Below are positions 8,184 to 15,526 of a stretch of DNA of 34,668 nt, piece by piece (the stretch's first letter is position 1; every line of letters starts with the position of its first letter). Both the position numbers and the translations under genes were made by a program. A model generated the notes under the pieces. It did not search any database, was not told the origin of the DNA, and saw only the letters and a list, made by a program, of their open reading frames with translations. This DNA is from Chitinophagaceae bacterium. GTDB taxonomy: Bacteria; Bacteroidota; Bacteroidia; Chitinophagales; Chitinophagaceae. The DNA is taken from the NCBI GenBank assembly GCA_947468255.1, contig CANIMM010000002.1:1-34668 (forward strand). The letters run 5' to 3'.

Positions 8184-9446
8184 TCACCATTGCAAATACA
8201 GCAAAGCCAAGGCTGCCGCTGTCATAATGATTAGAGCGGAGAATCCAAGTATGTTGGATATTTTCCCATTGGTAAATTCCCCCATAATTTTTTTGTTATT
8301 GGAGATATGCAAAATGATCGCAATTAAAACGGGTGCTGTAATACCATACAAGATAGCAGTATATATCAGGGCTTTAACCGGTGAAATGCCGATGTAATTC
8401 AATGAAAGACCCAGTATTAGGGAAATGGCAATGATGATATAGAACGCTTTGGCTTCGTGAAATTTTTTATCTAGGCCCTGTTCCCAGCCAAAGGTTTCTG
8501 CAAAAATATACGAAAGTGATCCGCTCAAAACTGGGATGGCAATGAATCCAGTTCCGATAACACCAACAGCAAATAGCAGATAGGCTAGGTTTCCAGCCAA
8601 TGGTTTTAATGCCATTGCCGCCTGCTCTACTGTATCGATCTGGTGAATGCCACCATTGAATAAAACGGTGCCAGTGGTTAAAATGATAAAGAACATCACT
8701 AGGCCTGAAAAAGACATTCCAAAGTCAACATCCTGTTGCATGTCTTTGATTATTTTTTTATTCACTACCAACTGCTTTTCGGCATGCTTCATTTCTTCTA
8801 CTTCCATAGTGGCTTGCCAAAAGAAAAGATAGGGAGAAATGGTAGTGCCCAGAATGCCTACTAATATGCTAATAAATTCTTTATTAAATTGAATGGAGGG
8901 AATGAAGGTGGAAGAAAGGATTTTTATAAAATCTTGTTTGTACAAAAAAGGAACGATTAAATAAACCAATAAAACAATGCAAAGATATTTAAGGGTGGCA
9001 GCGATTTTTTGATAGGGCAAATAAATAATCAATGCGAGTAGAATCAGGGTGAATACCACACTAAAATAGGTGGCTTCAATGGAAGGGAAAAGCAAATTTC
9101 CTACAGCGCCCATTCCTGCAATATCGGCACCAATGTTCATGATAATGGCGGGAAAACTAAATAGCAGCATGAGGTACAATACCGGCCTTGGATAATTTTT
9201 CTTCAGTGTGCCCGTTAGTCCTTTTGAAGTAACCATTCCTATTCTGGCACACATTTGCTGGATGGAGGCCATCAATGGAAAGGCAATCAGTGCGGTCCAA
9301 AGGGTGGAAAGACCATAGGCTGCTCCTGCCTGTGAGTAGGTGGCAATACCAGATGGATCATCGTCGCTGGCACCGGTCACCAAACCTGGTCCAAGCAATT
9401 TCCAAAATCGGGATAGTCTGCCAGGGTTATCTGTTTTTGTTTTCAT
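8184..9446 (-). CDS. NRAMP-family metal ion transporter, non-canonical metal site
   Basis: This 420-residue protein has about 11 membrane helices and the LeuT-fold NRAMP layout. The helix 1 motif, canonically DPGN, reads DPSG here (residues 30-33, in GASDDDPSGIATYSQ). The helix 6 motif, canonically MPH, reads SPY (204-206, in GTTISPYLFFWQ). Loss of the metal-coordinating Met is known in NRAMP-related Mg/Mn transporters and in the plant aluminium transporter Nrat1, so a harder cation than Fe or Mn is possible. An acidic/basic stretch MEVEEMKHAEKQ follows helix 6. The last codons, for Gln-Trp-stop, coincide with heptamer sequence. The gene faces the DUF1080 gene tail to tail and lies 58 bases downstream of another DUF1080 gene on its own strand. 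The substrate is undecided. Confidence 0.87.
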   Translation of the reverse strand: MKTKTDNPGRLSRFWKLLGPGLVTGASDDDPSGIATYSQAGAAYGLSTLWTALIAFPLMASIQQMCARIGMVTSKGLTGTLKKNYPRPVLYLMLLFSFPAIIMNIGADIAGMGAVGNLLFPSIEATYFSVVFTLILLALIIYLPYQKIAATLKYLCIVLLVYLIVPFLYKQDFIKILSSTFIPSIQFNKEFISILVGILGTTISPYLFFWQATMEVEEMKHAEKQLVVNKKIIKDMQQDVDFGMSFSGLVMFFIILTTGTVLFNGGIHQIDTVEQAAMALKPLAGNLAYLLFAVGVIGTGFIAIPVLSGSLSYIFAETFGWEQGLDKKFHEAKAFYIIIAISLILGLSLNYIGISPVKALIYTAILYGITAPVLIAIILHISNNKKIMGEFTNGKISNILGFSALIIMTAAALALLYLQW

Positions 9447-9499
9447 TGTTAATTTTTGTTAGCACAATCTGCTGAAGGCAAAATCAATTGCTAAAAAGT

Positions 9500-9507
9500 C
9501 AAATTTA
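9500..9507 (-). promoter_or_regulatory. Possible Bacteroidota -7 box for the NRAMP-like gene
   Basis: Read on the minus strand, this is TAAATTTG, a full match to the TAnnTTTG -7 element, 53 bases before the ATG at 9446. No convincing -33 TTTG is present at the usual distance, so a chance match is possible in AT-rich DNA. Confidence 0.3.
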
Positions 9508-10194
9508 TTTTTTCGGAATTTTCGAAAGATCGGTTAATTCAACTTTTCGAAATTCTACTTCGGAGCCTTCTGCTTGCAGTGCAATATGGCCCTTGCTAGC
9601 CGTGGCGTTAAACCCTTTGTTTAAATTATCTCCATTCAGCCATACGTTGATGGTATTTCCAATGCATTCAATGGTCATGCTATTCCATTCGCCCAGCGGT
9701 TTTTCGGAATCGTCGGTTAGGTTTTTTATTCGCCTTTCTTTTCCTTCGGTAATGCCCCATTTTTCTTTAGGGCCTCGGCGGGTTTCCATATCAGGCACTT
9801 CGATATCTTCCACGATGCACCAAAAATCACCTGCATTATCGTGCATCATTTGTATTTCTATCGATTTTGGAAACATTTTATAGAGGGCCCTTGGGGTAGA
9901 GGCAAATACAAGTACGCCACAGTTTCCGGGTTTTCCTGCAAAACGATATTCTAGGTTCAGTCTGAAATTTTCATAGTCGGCATCGGTAATTAAATGCCCT
10001 TGGGGGGTGCCCAGACTAACCAATAAACCGTTGCGGATAATAAATGGATTAATGGCAGCTGAGTTGGAATCCATTTCCGGTACATCTACGTGCCATCCGC
10101 TTAAATCTTTTCCATTGAAAAGGCTTTTAGTTTGAGCTGTTATGCTAGCGAGAAAAAAATGCATTCCTATCAAAAGGAGGACAGACTTATTCAT
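9505..10194 (-). CDS. DUF1080 protein, second copy, secreted
   Basis: The 229-residue protein has a signal peptide (MNKSVLLLIGMHFFLASITAQ). The DUF1080 domain follows, with LFNGKDLSGWHVD at about 25-37, NCGVLVFASTP in the middle and HIALQAEGSEVEFRKVEL near the end. It shares the family signature with the protein at 7253-7960 but is otherwise clearly different, so it is not a recent tandem copy. A specificity difference, such as alpha versus beta linkage or a different aglycone, is plausible. It stands alone on the minus strand outside the main gene run. The downstream NRAMP-like gene starts 58 bases after its stop. I infer 3-keto-glycoside hydrolysis in the periplasm or at the cell surface. 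Confidence 0.88.
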   Translation of the reverse strand: MNKSVLLLIGMHFFLASITAQTKSLFNGKDLSGWHVDVPEMDSNSAAINPFIIRNGLLVSLGTPQGHLITDADYENFRLNLEYRFAGKPGNCGVLVFASTPRALYKMFPKSIEIQMMHDNAGDFWCIVEDIEVPDMETRRGPKEKWGITEGKERRIKNLTDDSEKPLGEWNSMTIECIGNTINVWLNGDNLNKGFNATASKGHIALQAEGSEVEFRKVELTDLSKIPKK

Positions 10195-10357
10195 AACTCA
10201 ATTTTTTTTTCTGCTTTACCAATATTAATCAAATCTGTAGGAAAATTTGCATAAATCTTCGGGAAAGATAAAAAAGAATCTCCCGCAGATTTTCGCAGAT
10301 TGAGAGCACGCAGATGAACACAGATTTGAGTATTGAGTTGGAAAGTGTAGTTGAATA

Positions 10358-10401
10358 AAAAATCAGCGTAAATCTGCGGAAAAATCAGCGTAAATCTGCG
10401 G
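10358..10401. repeat. 22-bp direct repeat, two exact tandem copies
   Basis: The unit AAAAATCAGCGTAAATCTGCGG occurs at 10358-10379 and again directly after at 10380-10401, without mismatch. Related words in the opposite orientation (CCCGCAGATTTTCGCAGATT, CACGCAGATG) lie at about 10280-10316. The whole 10240-10401 stretch is thus a cluster of CAGATT/AATCTGCG words between two minus-strand genes. The function is unknown; it looks like a dispersed intergenic repeat. Confidence 0.85.
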
Positions 10402-10413
10402 GAAAAAATAAAA

Positions 10414-10443
10414 AAAATCCCCTCCTGAAAAAGAGGGGATTTT
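10414..10443 (-). terminator. Rho-independent terminator of sucC
   Basis: Arms AAAATCCCCTC (10414-10424) and GAGGGGATTTT (10433-10443) pair perfectly around an 8-base loop. On the minus strand the stem is followed by a long U-run. It lies 24 bases beyond the sucC stop, and A/T tracts on both sides would also allow function in the other direction. Confidence 0.88.
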
Positions 10444-10467
10444 GAAATTCAACATTTTAAATAGTAT

Positions 10468-11679
10468 TTATGCCACCGCCTTGTTCACTAGGGAGGCCGC
10501 TTCGCTTAGCAGAATCGCACTTTGCACTTTTAGTCCGCTTTCGTCAATTAGTTTCTTGGCCACATCTGCATTGGTGCCCTGCAAGCGGACAATGATCGGT
10601 ATTTCGATATTGCCAATGGATTGGTAGGCATCAATAACGCCCTGGGCTACACGATCACAACGTACAATACCACCGAATATATTAATCAGAATGGCTTTTA
10701 CTTTCGGATCTTTTAAGATAATGCGGAAACCTGCTTCCACCGTTTGCGCATTGGCGCTGCCGCCTACATCCAAAAAATTGGCAGGCTCACCACCACTTAA
10801 TTTAATCATGTCCATGGTAGCCATCGCAAGTCCGGCACCATTTACCATACAGCCTACATTGCCATCTAATTTTACAAAGTTCAGGTTAAATTTACCCGCC
10901 TCTACTTCGGTAGGATCTTCTTCCGATATATCGCGCAGTGAGGCAATGTCTGGATGGCGCATAATGGCATTGTCATCCACATTCATTTTACAATCTACCG
11001 CAATGATTTTTTCATCACTGGTTTTGAACAATGGATTAATTTCCAACATACCGCAATCCAACCCCACATAAGCTTTGTATAAGTTGGTTACAAATTTTAC
11101 ACAGTTCTTAAATGCTTCCCCACTCAATCCAAGATTGAAAGCGATTTTGCGTGCCTGAAAAGGCAGTAGCAATCCACCAGGGTGAATCCATTCCTTAAAT
11201 ATTTTTTCGGGTGTATCGTGTGCTACATCTTCAATATTCATTCCGCCTTCCGTGCTGTACATTACTACATTCTGTCCTTTAGAGCGATCTAATAATATGG
11301 ATAGGTAAAATTCTTTTACCGGGTTGGCTCCTTCATAATACACATCCTGTGCTACCAAAACTTTATTGACCATCTTGCCGGCAGGGCCAGTTTGAATGGT
11401 AACTAGGGTGCCACCTATAATGTTTTGTGCGATTTGTTTTACGGCTTCGGCATTTTTACCTACCGCTACACCGCGTTGCTCAGTCCCAATGATGGTTCCC
11501 TTGCCGCGTCCACCAGCGTGAATTTGCGCTTTTACTACCGCAAATTTGCTTCCGTACTGAGAGTGGATTTGTCTGTAAGCATCTTCTGCTTCAGTAGCGG
11601 TATTACAGGCAATACCTTCTTGTACTGGAACATCGTATTTTTTTAGTAGTTCTTTTGCTTGATACTCGTGGAGATTCAT
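10468..11679 (-). CDS. sucC: Succinate-CoA ligase (ADP-forming) subunit beta
   Basis: This 403-residue protein begins with the diagnostic MNLHEYQAKELLKKYDVPV. It carries the ATP-grasp region with VKAQIHAGGRGKG at about 49-61, and the C-terminal CoA-ligase domain with LDVGGSANAQTVEAGF and INIFGGIVRCDRVAQG. The length is slightly above the usual 385-400. It forms the beta subunit of the TCA-cycle enzyme that makes succinate and ATP from succinyl-CoA. The partner alpha subunit gene sucD, which carries the phosphorylated His, is not in this window, so the two subunits are encoded apart, as is common in Bacteroidota. A strong terminator follows at 10414-10443. Aconitase, another TCA enzyme, is encoded at 29294-31567. 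Confidence 0.96.
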   Translation of the reverse strand: MNLHEYQAKELLKKYDVPVQEGIACNTATEAEDAYRQIHSQYGSKFAVVKAQIHAGGRGKGTIIGTEQRGVAVGKNAEAVKQIAQNIIGGTLVTIQTGPAGKMVNKVLVAQDVYYEGANPVKEFYLSILLDRSKGQNVVMYSTEGGMNIEDVAHDTPEKIFKEWIHPGGLLLPFQARKIAFNLGLSGEAFKNCVKFVTNLYKAYVGLDCGMLEINPLFKTSDEKIIAVDCKMNVDDNAIMRHPDIASLRDISEEDPTEVEAGKFNLNFVKLDGNVGCMVNGAGLAMATMDMIKLSGGEPANFLDVGGSANAQTVEAGFRIILKDPKVKAILINIFGGIVRCDRVAQGVIDAYQSIGNIEIPIIVRLQGTNADVAKKLIDESGLKVQSAILLSEAASLVNKAVA

Positions 11680-12005
11680 GTAGTAAAAATTTTGGCGAAG
11701 ATAGTAAACTATGTGTCAAAAAATAGCGCAGTTTTTATTGTAGGTACCCACATTTCATATCAACCATTTATATATTGATTATAATTAATATAAATCGGTT
11801 TTCTTGCTGGTTTGATTGCAAATGGATCTTTATTGTTAACCAGAAGTAAATCGCAGTTTATTTTACCAATATTTTAATCCATCCTTGGGGATAGTTTAGT
11901 TTCTTTGCACAACAGTTTTTTGCAGTTAGTGAAGTGAATGCCGATAGTAGGGCATCACAAAGGCGATGGTTATTTAAAAACAGTTCAAATTTTTTATAAA
12001 AATAT
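11680..12005. other. Divergent intergenic region, sucC / PNP
   Basis: This 326-base AT-rich stretch separates two divergent genes and must hold both promoters, but no -33/-7 pair is clear. An AT palindromic patch (TATATTGATTATAATTAATA) lies near 11771-11790. A 24-codon ORF at 11938-12012 overlaps the downstream ATG out of frame and is treated as doubtful. No tRNA or structured RNA was recognised. Confidence 0.6.
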
Positions 12006-12818
12006 ATGGTAACCAAAATTGAAGCTGCGGTTCGTTTCATCCGAGGGTTGTATACAGACAACCCTTCAGTCGGAATTGTGCTGGGAAGTGGCTTGGGTAG
12101 TTTTACTGCCGAGATGACAATAGAGAAGGAAATTCCCTATGGCGATATCCCACATTTTCCGGTAAGTACCGTGGAGGGGCATAGTGGCAAATTGATTTTT
12201 GGCGTGCTGGGAGGAAAAAAAGTAATTGCCATGGCCGGTCGATTTCATTTTTATGAAGGATACAGCGCTGAAGAGGTGGTTTTCCCGATTCGGGTAATGA
12301 AATTTTTAGGTATCGAAACCCTCTTGCTCAGTAATGCTGCAGGTGGAATGAATACCAATTTTGAGGTAGGCGACCTGATGGTTATCAATGACCACATTAG
12401 TTTATTCACAGTCAATCCGCTGATAGGTGAAAATTCAGATGCATTAGGACCACGTTTTCCAGACATGAGTGAGCCTTATAGCAAGCAGTTAATCGCTGCT
12501 GCCAAATCTATCGCCAAAGCCAATCACCTCGATTTAAAAGAGGGTGTTTATTGCGGGGTTACCGGACCTACTTTTGAAACTCGTGCCGAATATAAGTTCT
12601 TACACATTATTGGCAGTGATGCGGTAGGGATGAGTACCGTGCAGGAAGTGATTGCTGCAGTACATATGGGCATGACCGTATTTGCCATTAGCGTGATAAC
12701 CGATTTAGGAATTCGGGAGGAAGAAAATAAAATCACTCATGCCGAAGTGTTGGAAGCTGCCGGTAAAGCGGAACCTAAGCTGACCTTGCTTTTCAAGGAA
12801 TTAATTGCTCAAATGTAA
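12006..12818 (+). CDS. Purine-nucleoside phosphorylase
   Basis: The 270-residue protein matches the trimeric PNP/MTAP family: VGIVLGSGLGSF (phosphate loop) near residue 22, VEGHSGKL, MAGRFHFYEGY, LSNAAGGMN at about 112-120, and GVTGPTFETRAEYKFL near 183-198 with a following GSDAVGMST. It cleaves purine (deoxy)nucleosides with phosphate to give the base and (deoxy)ribose 1-phosphate in purine salvage. The length fits the roughly 270-residue family norm, so the ATG at 12006 is accepted although no Shine-Dalgarno sequence precedes it. The putative porin gene starts three bases after its stop, implying shared transcription. The punA/deoD naming is uncertain, so no symbol is given. Confidence 0.95.
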   Translation: MVTKIEAAVRFIRGLYTDNPSVGIVLGSGLGSFTAEMTIEKEIPYGDIPHFPVSTVEGHSGKLIFGVLGGKKVIAMAGRFHFYEGYSAEEVVFPIRVMKFLGIETLLLSNAAGGMNTNFEVGDLMVINDHISLFTVNPLIGENSDALGPRFPDMSEPYSKQLIAAAKSIAKANHLDLKEGVYCGVTGPTFETRAEYKFLHIIGSDAVGMSTVQEVIAAVHMGMTVFAISVITDLGIREEENKITHAEVLEAAGKAEPKLTLLFKELIAQM

Positions 12819-12821
12819 TCC

Positions 12822-14879
12822 ATGTTTAAAATTGTAGCCACTTTATTTTTTTTGCTGCTATTGCAAACAGCCTTTGCCCAAATTCCCAGGGGGTTTGGAG
12901 GTGGCGGCGGTAGAGGTGGAGGTGGAGGAAATAATTCGTCCAACCGGTCGGGTGGCAATCCCAATTCACCCAAGGGAGGGTCTAGCGATACCAGTTCCAA
13001 AAGCGCCACACTTGGATTTGAACACAGAGATGATGCAAAGGATTCTATCACCATTGGTTTTAAATACCTAGATTCTATCCGCAATAACAAATTAGACACT
13101 TCCATTAACGATTTTTATAATTATTTCATCTTGCCTGCTGCTCAGCAATACCTGGGTAACAATGGTGCTGCCGGTTATTCATTAATTTTCGCCCCCTTGC
13201 TAAAACCAGGTTGGGATGCAGGTTTTCACGCTTTTGATGCCTATCGATTTAACTTGGAAAATACCCGTTTTTATAAAACCACCAAACCATTTACACAGTT
13301 TGGGTACCAACTGGCATCTGGGAAGGAGCAAATGATTAAGATATTGCACACCCAAAACCCCCAACCCAATTTAAATTTCGGATTTGAATATCGGCTGATT
13401 TCTGCACCTGGTTTTTTTGTAACTCAAAATACCAATGTCAACAATTACCGACTATTTAGTAATTACCAAGGGAAGCGCAAGCGATACGCTGCTTTTTTTA
13501 CGATATTAGCCAATACAGTTAAGAATTCAGAAAATGGCGGTATGAAAAATGACAGCTTGCTTTCTGATAAAGAATTTTCAAAGCGCTTTACCATTCCCGT
13601 TAATTTGGGTGGAGATGCTTCTATTCAGCCAAACCCTTTCAAGTCGTCGGTCACTACCGGAAATGTATATAAAGAGTCTACCTTTTTTTTACGGCAAAGT
13701 TATGATATCGGAAAAAGGGATTCGGTGGAGGTGAATGATTCCACTACAGATTACCTGTTTTATCCCAAACTTCGTTTTCAACATACTTTTACTTCTAATT
13801 CGTATAGCTACCAGTTTAAGGATATTGTGGCGGATTCATCTCTTTATCAAAAGTGGTATGACACTACTTTAAGAAGGCCAACAGATTCTTTAATTGTAAT
13901 CGATGAGTGGAAACTGATCACCAATGATTTTTCTCTGATACAATTTCCAGACACTAAAAATGCTGCGCAGTTTTTATCAGCTGGCGCTAGGCTTGAAAAC
14001 TTGAAAGGCATTTTTGCTAGTGGAAGTAAAAATTTTTACAATATTGTATTACATGGAGAATATCGAAATAAAACCAGAAACAGGCTATGGGATATTCTTG
14101 CTAAAGGAGAATTTTATCTCAATGGCGTCAATAGTGGCGACTATTCAGCTTTTGCTACGCTCAGTAGAATACTTAATAAAAAATTGGGTAGTGTTCGGCT
14201 GCTTTTTAATAATGTAAATAGAAGCCCTTCATTTATTTATACAGGCTATTCATCTTTTAATTTTGGCAACACGGGAGATTATAAAAAAGAAAATATTACC
14301 GTACTGAAAGCGTCTGCTGAAAATCCTTTTTTCAATATTTCGTTTACCAATTATTTGATGAACAACTATCTTTATTTTACAGATTTCTACCATACCGCCC
14401 AATACAATCAATTGATTAATTTGCTGCAATTAAGTGTTTCAAAAAAAATACCGCTTAGTAAAAAATGGAATTGGTATACTGAAATCACTTTGCAGCAAAC
14501 TGACGGGGCTGCTCCTATAAAAGTGCCCTTCGTGTTTACTCGAAACCGACTGGCTTATGAAGGTGTATTTTATAAAAATCTAAATTTGAGCGCAGGAATT
14601 GAATTCCGTTATTACACTTCTTATACATCCTATAATTATTCTCCGCTGATGGGGCAGTTTGTAACCCAAGATTCGGTGGCTACAAAAAACCGACCGGACC
14701 TGAGCGGTTTCCTTCATTTCAGGATTAAAAAATTTACAGCATACCTACGACTAGAAAATTTAAATACAGTTGATTTTTCAAATGGGTTCGGTTTTACTAA
14801 AAATAATTTTGCAGCGCCACATTATGCCTATCCAGGTTTAATATTCCGATTGGGAATTCTTTGGAATTTTGTCAATTAG
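12822..14879 (+). CDS. Putative outer-membrane porin (Porin_10-like)
   Basis: The 685-residue protein has a signal peptide ending TAFAQ. A Gly/Asn/Ser-rich linker follows at residues 24-55 (GGGGGRGGGGGNNSSN). The long remainder has alternating beta-strand patterns, many aromatic residues and the ending GLIFRLGILWNFVN, as expected for an outer-membrane beta barrel. It resembles the Bacteroidota putative porin family PF14121, usually about 600-700 residues. The Gly-rich linker could be a flexible periplasmic segment; its codons form a GGTGGAGG-like DNA tract at about 12893-12931. It starts three bases after the PNP stop, so the two are very likely co-transcribed. Porin function is inferred from the family; transport of nucleosides would fit the neighbour but is speculative. 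Confidence 0.82.
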   Translation: MFKIVATLFFLLLLQTAFAQIPRGFGGGGGRGGGGGNNSSNRSGGNPNSPKGGSSDTSSKSATLGFEHRDDAKDSITIGFKYLDSIRNNKLDTSINDFYNYFILPAAQQYLGNNGAAGYSLIFAPLLKPGWDAGFHAFDAYRFNLENTRFYKTTKPFTQFGYQLASGKEQMIKILHTQNPQPNLNFGFEYRLISAPGFFVTQNTNVNNYRLFSNYQGKRKRYAAFFTILANTVKNSENGGMKNDSLLSDKEFSKRFTIPVNLGGDASIQPNPFKSSVTTGNVYKESTFFLRQSYDIGKRDSVEVNDSTTDYLFYPKLRFQHTFTSNSYSYQFKDIVADSSLYQKWYDTTLRRPTDSLIVIDEWKLITNDFSLIQFPDTKNAAQFLSAGARLENLKGIFASGSKNFYNIVLHGEYRNKTRNRLWDILAKGEFYLNGVNSGDYSAFATLSRILNKKLGSVRLLFNNVNRSPSFIYTGYSSFNFGNTGDYKKENITVLKASAENPFFNISFTNYLMNNYLYFTDFYHTAQYNQLINLLQLSVSKKIPLSKKWNWYTEITLQQTDGAAPIKVPFVFTRNRLAYEGVFYKNLNLSAGIEFRYYTSYTSYNYSPLMGQFVTQDSVATKNRPDLSGFLHFRIKKFTAYLRLENLNTVDFSNGFGFTKNNFAAPHYAYPGLIFRLGILWNFVN

Positions 14880-14979
14880 TTCAGCCCCGTCCTTTTTTAG
14901 TTGGGTACATTACTGCAATGGTTTTAATTTGTCCTTAAGTCCTATCTAATTTGAATATATTTTTTTAACTTGTATTACA

Positions 14980-15036
14980 ATGAAAAAAATCTTCCGTTGG
15001 ATAGCGTCATTATTTAAAAAAAAATGTTGTCAATGA
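14980..15036 (+). CDS. Possible 18-residue leader or small peptide before the TlpA-type gene
   Basis: The ORF encodes MKKIFRWIASLFKKKCCQ, a short basic, amphipathic peptide ending in a Cys pair. Its TGA stop overlaps the ATG of the next gene as ATGA (15033-15036), the classic layout for translational coupling. The Cys pair directly before a thioredoxin-like gene is suggestive. At 18 codons chance cannot be excluded, and no ribosome binding site is visible, which is normal in this phylum. No homologue is recognised. Confidence 0.3.
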   Translation: MKKIFRWIASLFKKKCCQ

Positions 15037-15515
15037 AAATCATATTTGCAGTGATCCTATTTGTAGGGAGTAGCCTTTTTGTAAGTGCACAAGTTGCTAT
15101 TGGGGAAAAGGCCCCTGAATTTTCTTTGCGCAATGCGAAGGACAAATTGGTAAGCTTGTCATCCTTTCGTGGAAAAGTAGTGTTGATTGATTTTTGGGCG
15201 AGCTGGTGCGGTCCTTGCCGAGCTGCAAACCCTAGTGTGGGAAAGCTATACAACAAATACAAAGCAAAGGGATTTGAAGTGTTGGGCGTATCGATTGACA
15301 GTAAAAAAGCAGCCTGGCTGAAAGCGATTAAGCAGGATCAAATCCTGTACTCTCAAGTAAATGATCCCAAAGGCTGGTATTCGCCAGTGGCTGAAAAATA
15401 CGGCGTGAATCAAATTCCTACTTCATTTTTATTGGATAAGGCAGGTAAAATTATTGCCATCGATTTGGCAGGGCCTGCGTTGGAAAGCAAAATGAATGAG
15501 CTTTTAAAAAACTAG
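15033..15515 (+). CDS. TlpA/ResA-type thiol-disulfide oxidoreductase
   Basis: The ATG at 15033 gives 160 residues and a clean signal peptide (MKIIFAVILFVGSSLFVSAQ). The ATG at 15024 would add MLS and is less likely, because 15033 overlaps the stop of the small upstream ORF. The mature protein has a thioredoxin fold of the AhpC-TSA/Redoxin type: GEKAPEFSLRN, then FWASWCGPCRAANP with C59 and C62 as the redox pair, SIDSKKAAW, and the cis-Pro loop NQIPTSFLLDKAGKI. It is probably a periplasmic thiol reductase or disulfide exchange protein in cytochrome maturation or redox repair. The convergent neighbour ends 11 bases away, and no strong terminator hairpin lies between them. Confidence 0.9.
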   Translation: MKIIFAVILFVGSSLFVSAQVAIGEKAPEFSLRNAKDKLVSLSSFRGKVVLIDFWASWCGPCRAANPSVGKLYNKYKAKGFEVLGVSIDSKKAAWLKAIKQDQILYSQVNDPKGWYSPVAEKYGVNQIPTSFLLDKAGKIIAIDLAGPALESKMNELLKN

Positions 15516-15526
15516 CTAGTATAAAT

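Noticed and set aside
8116-8397. 93-residue plus-strand ORF starting with His/Ser/Pro heptad repeats
   Set aside because: It is a translation of the ATTCACC array running antisense into the NRAMP-like gene; the repeat is simply open in all frames on this strand.
11858-12061. 67-residue minus-strand ORF upstream of PNP
   Set aside because: It overlaps the PNP start antisense, has no recognisable domain, and covers the likely promoter region.
12809-13105. 98-residue Pro/Leu-rich minus-strand ORF
   Set aside because: It is antisense to the Gly-rich linker of the porin; the Pro run is the complement of the GGTGGAGG tract.
15516-15526. Terminator between the TlpA-type and transglutaminase-fold genes
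   Set aside because: Only a short ACTAGCTAGT palindrome is present; it is too weak to call.
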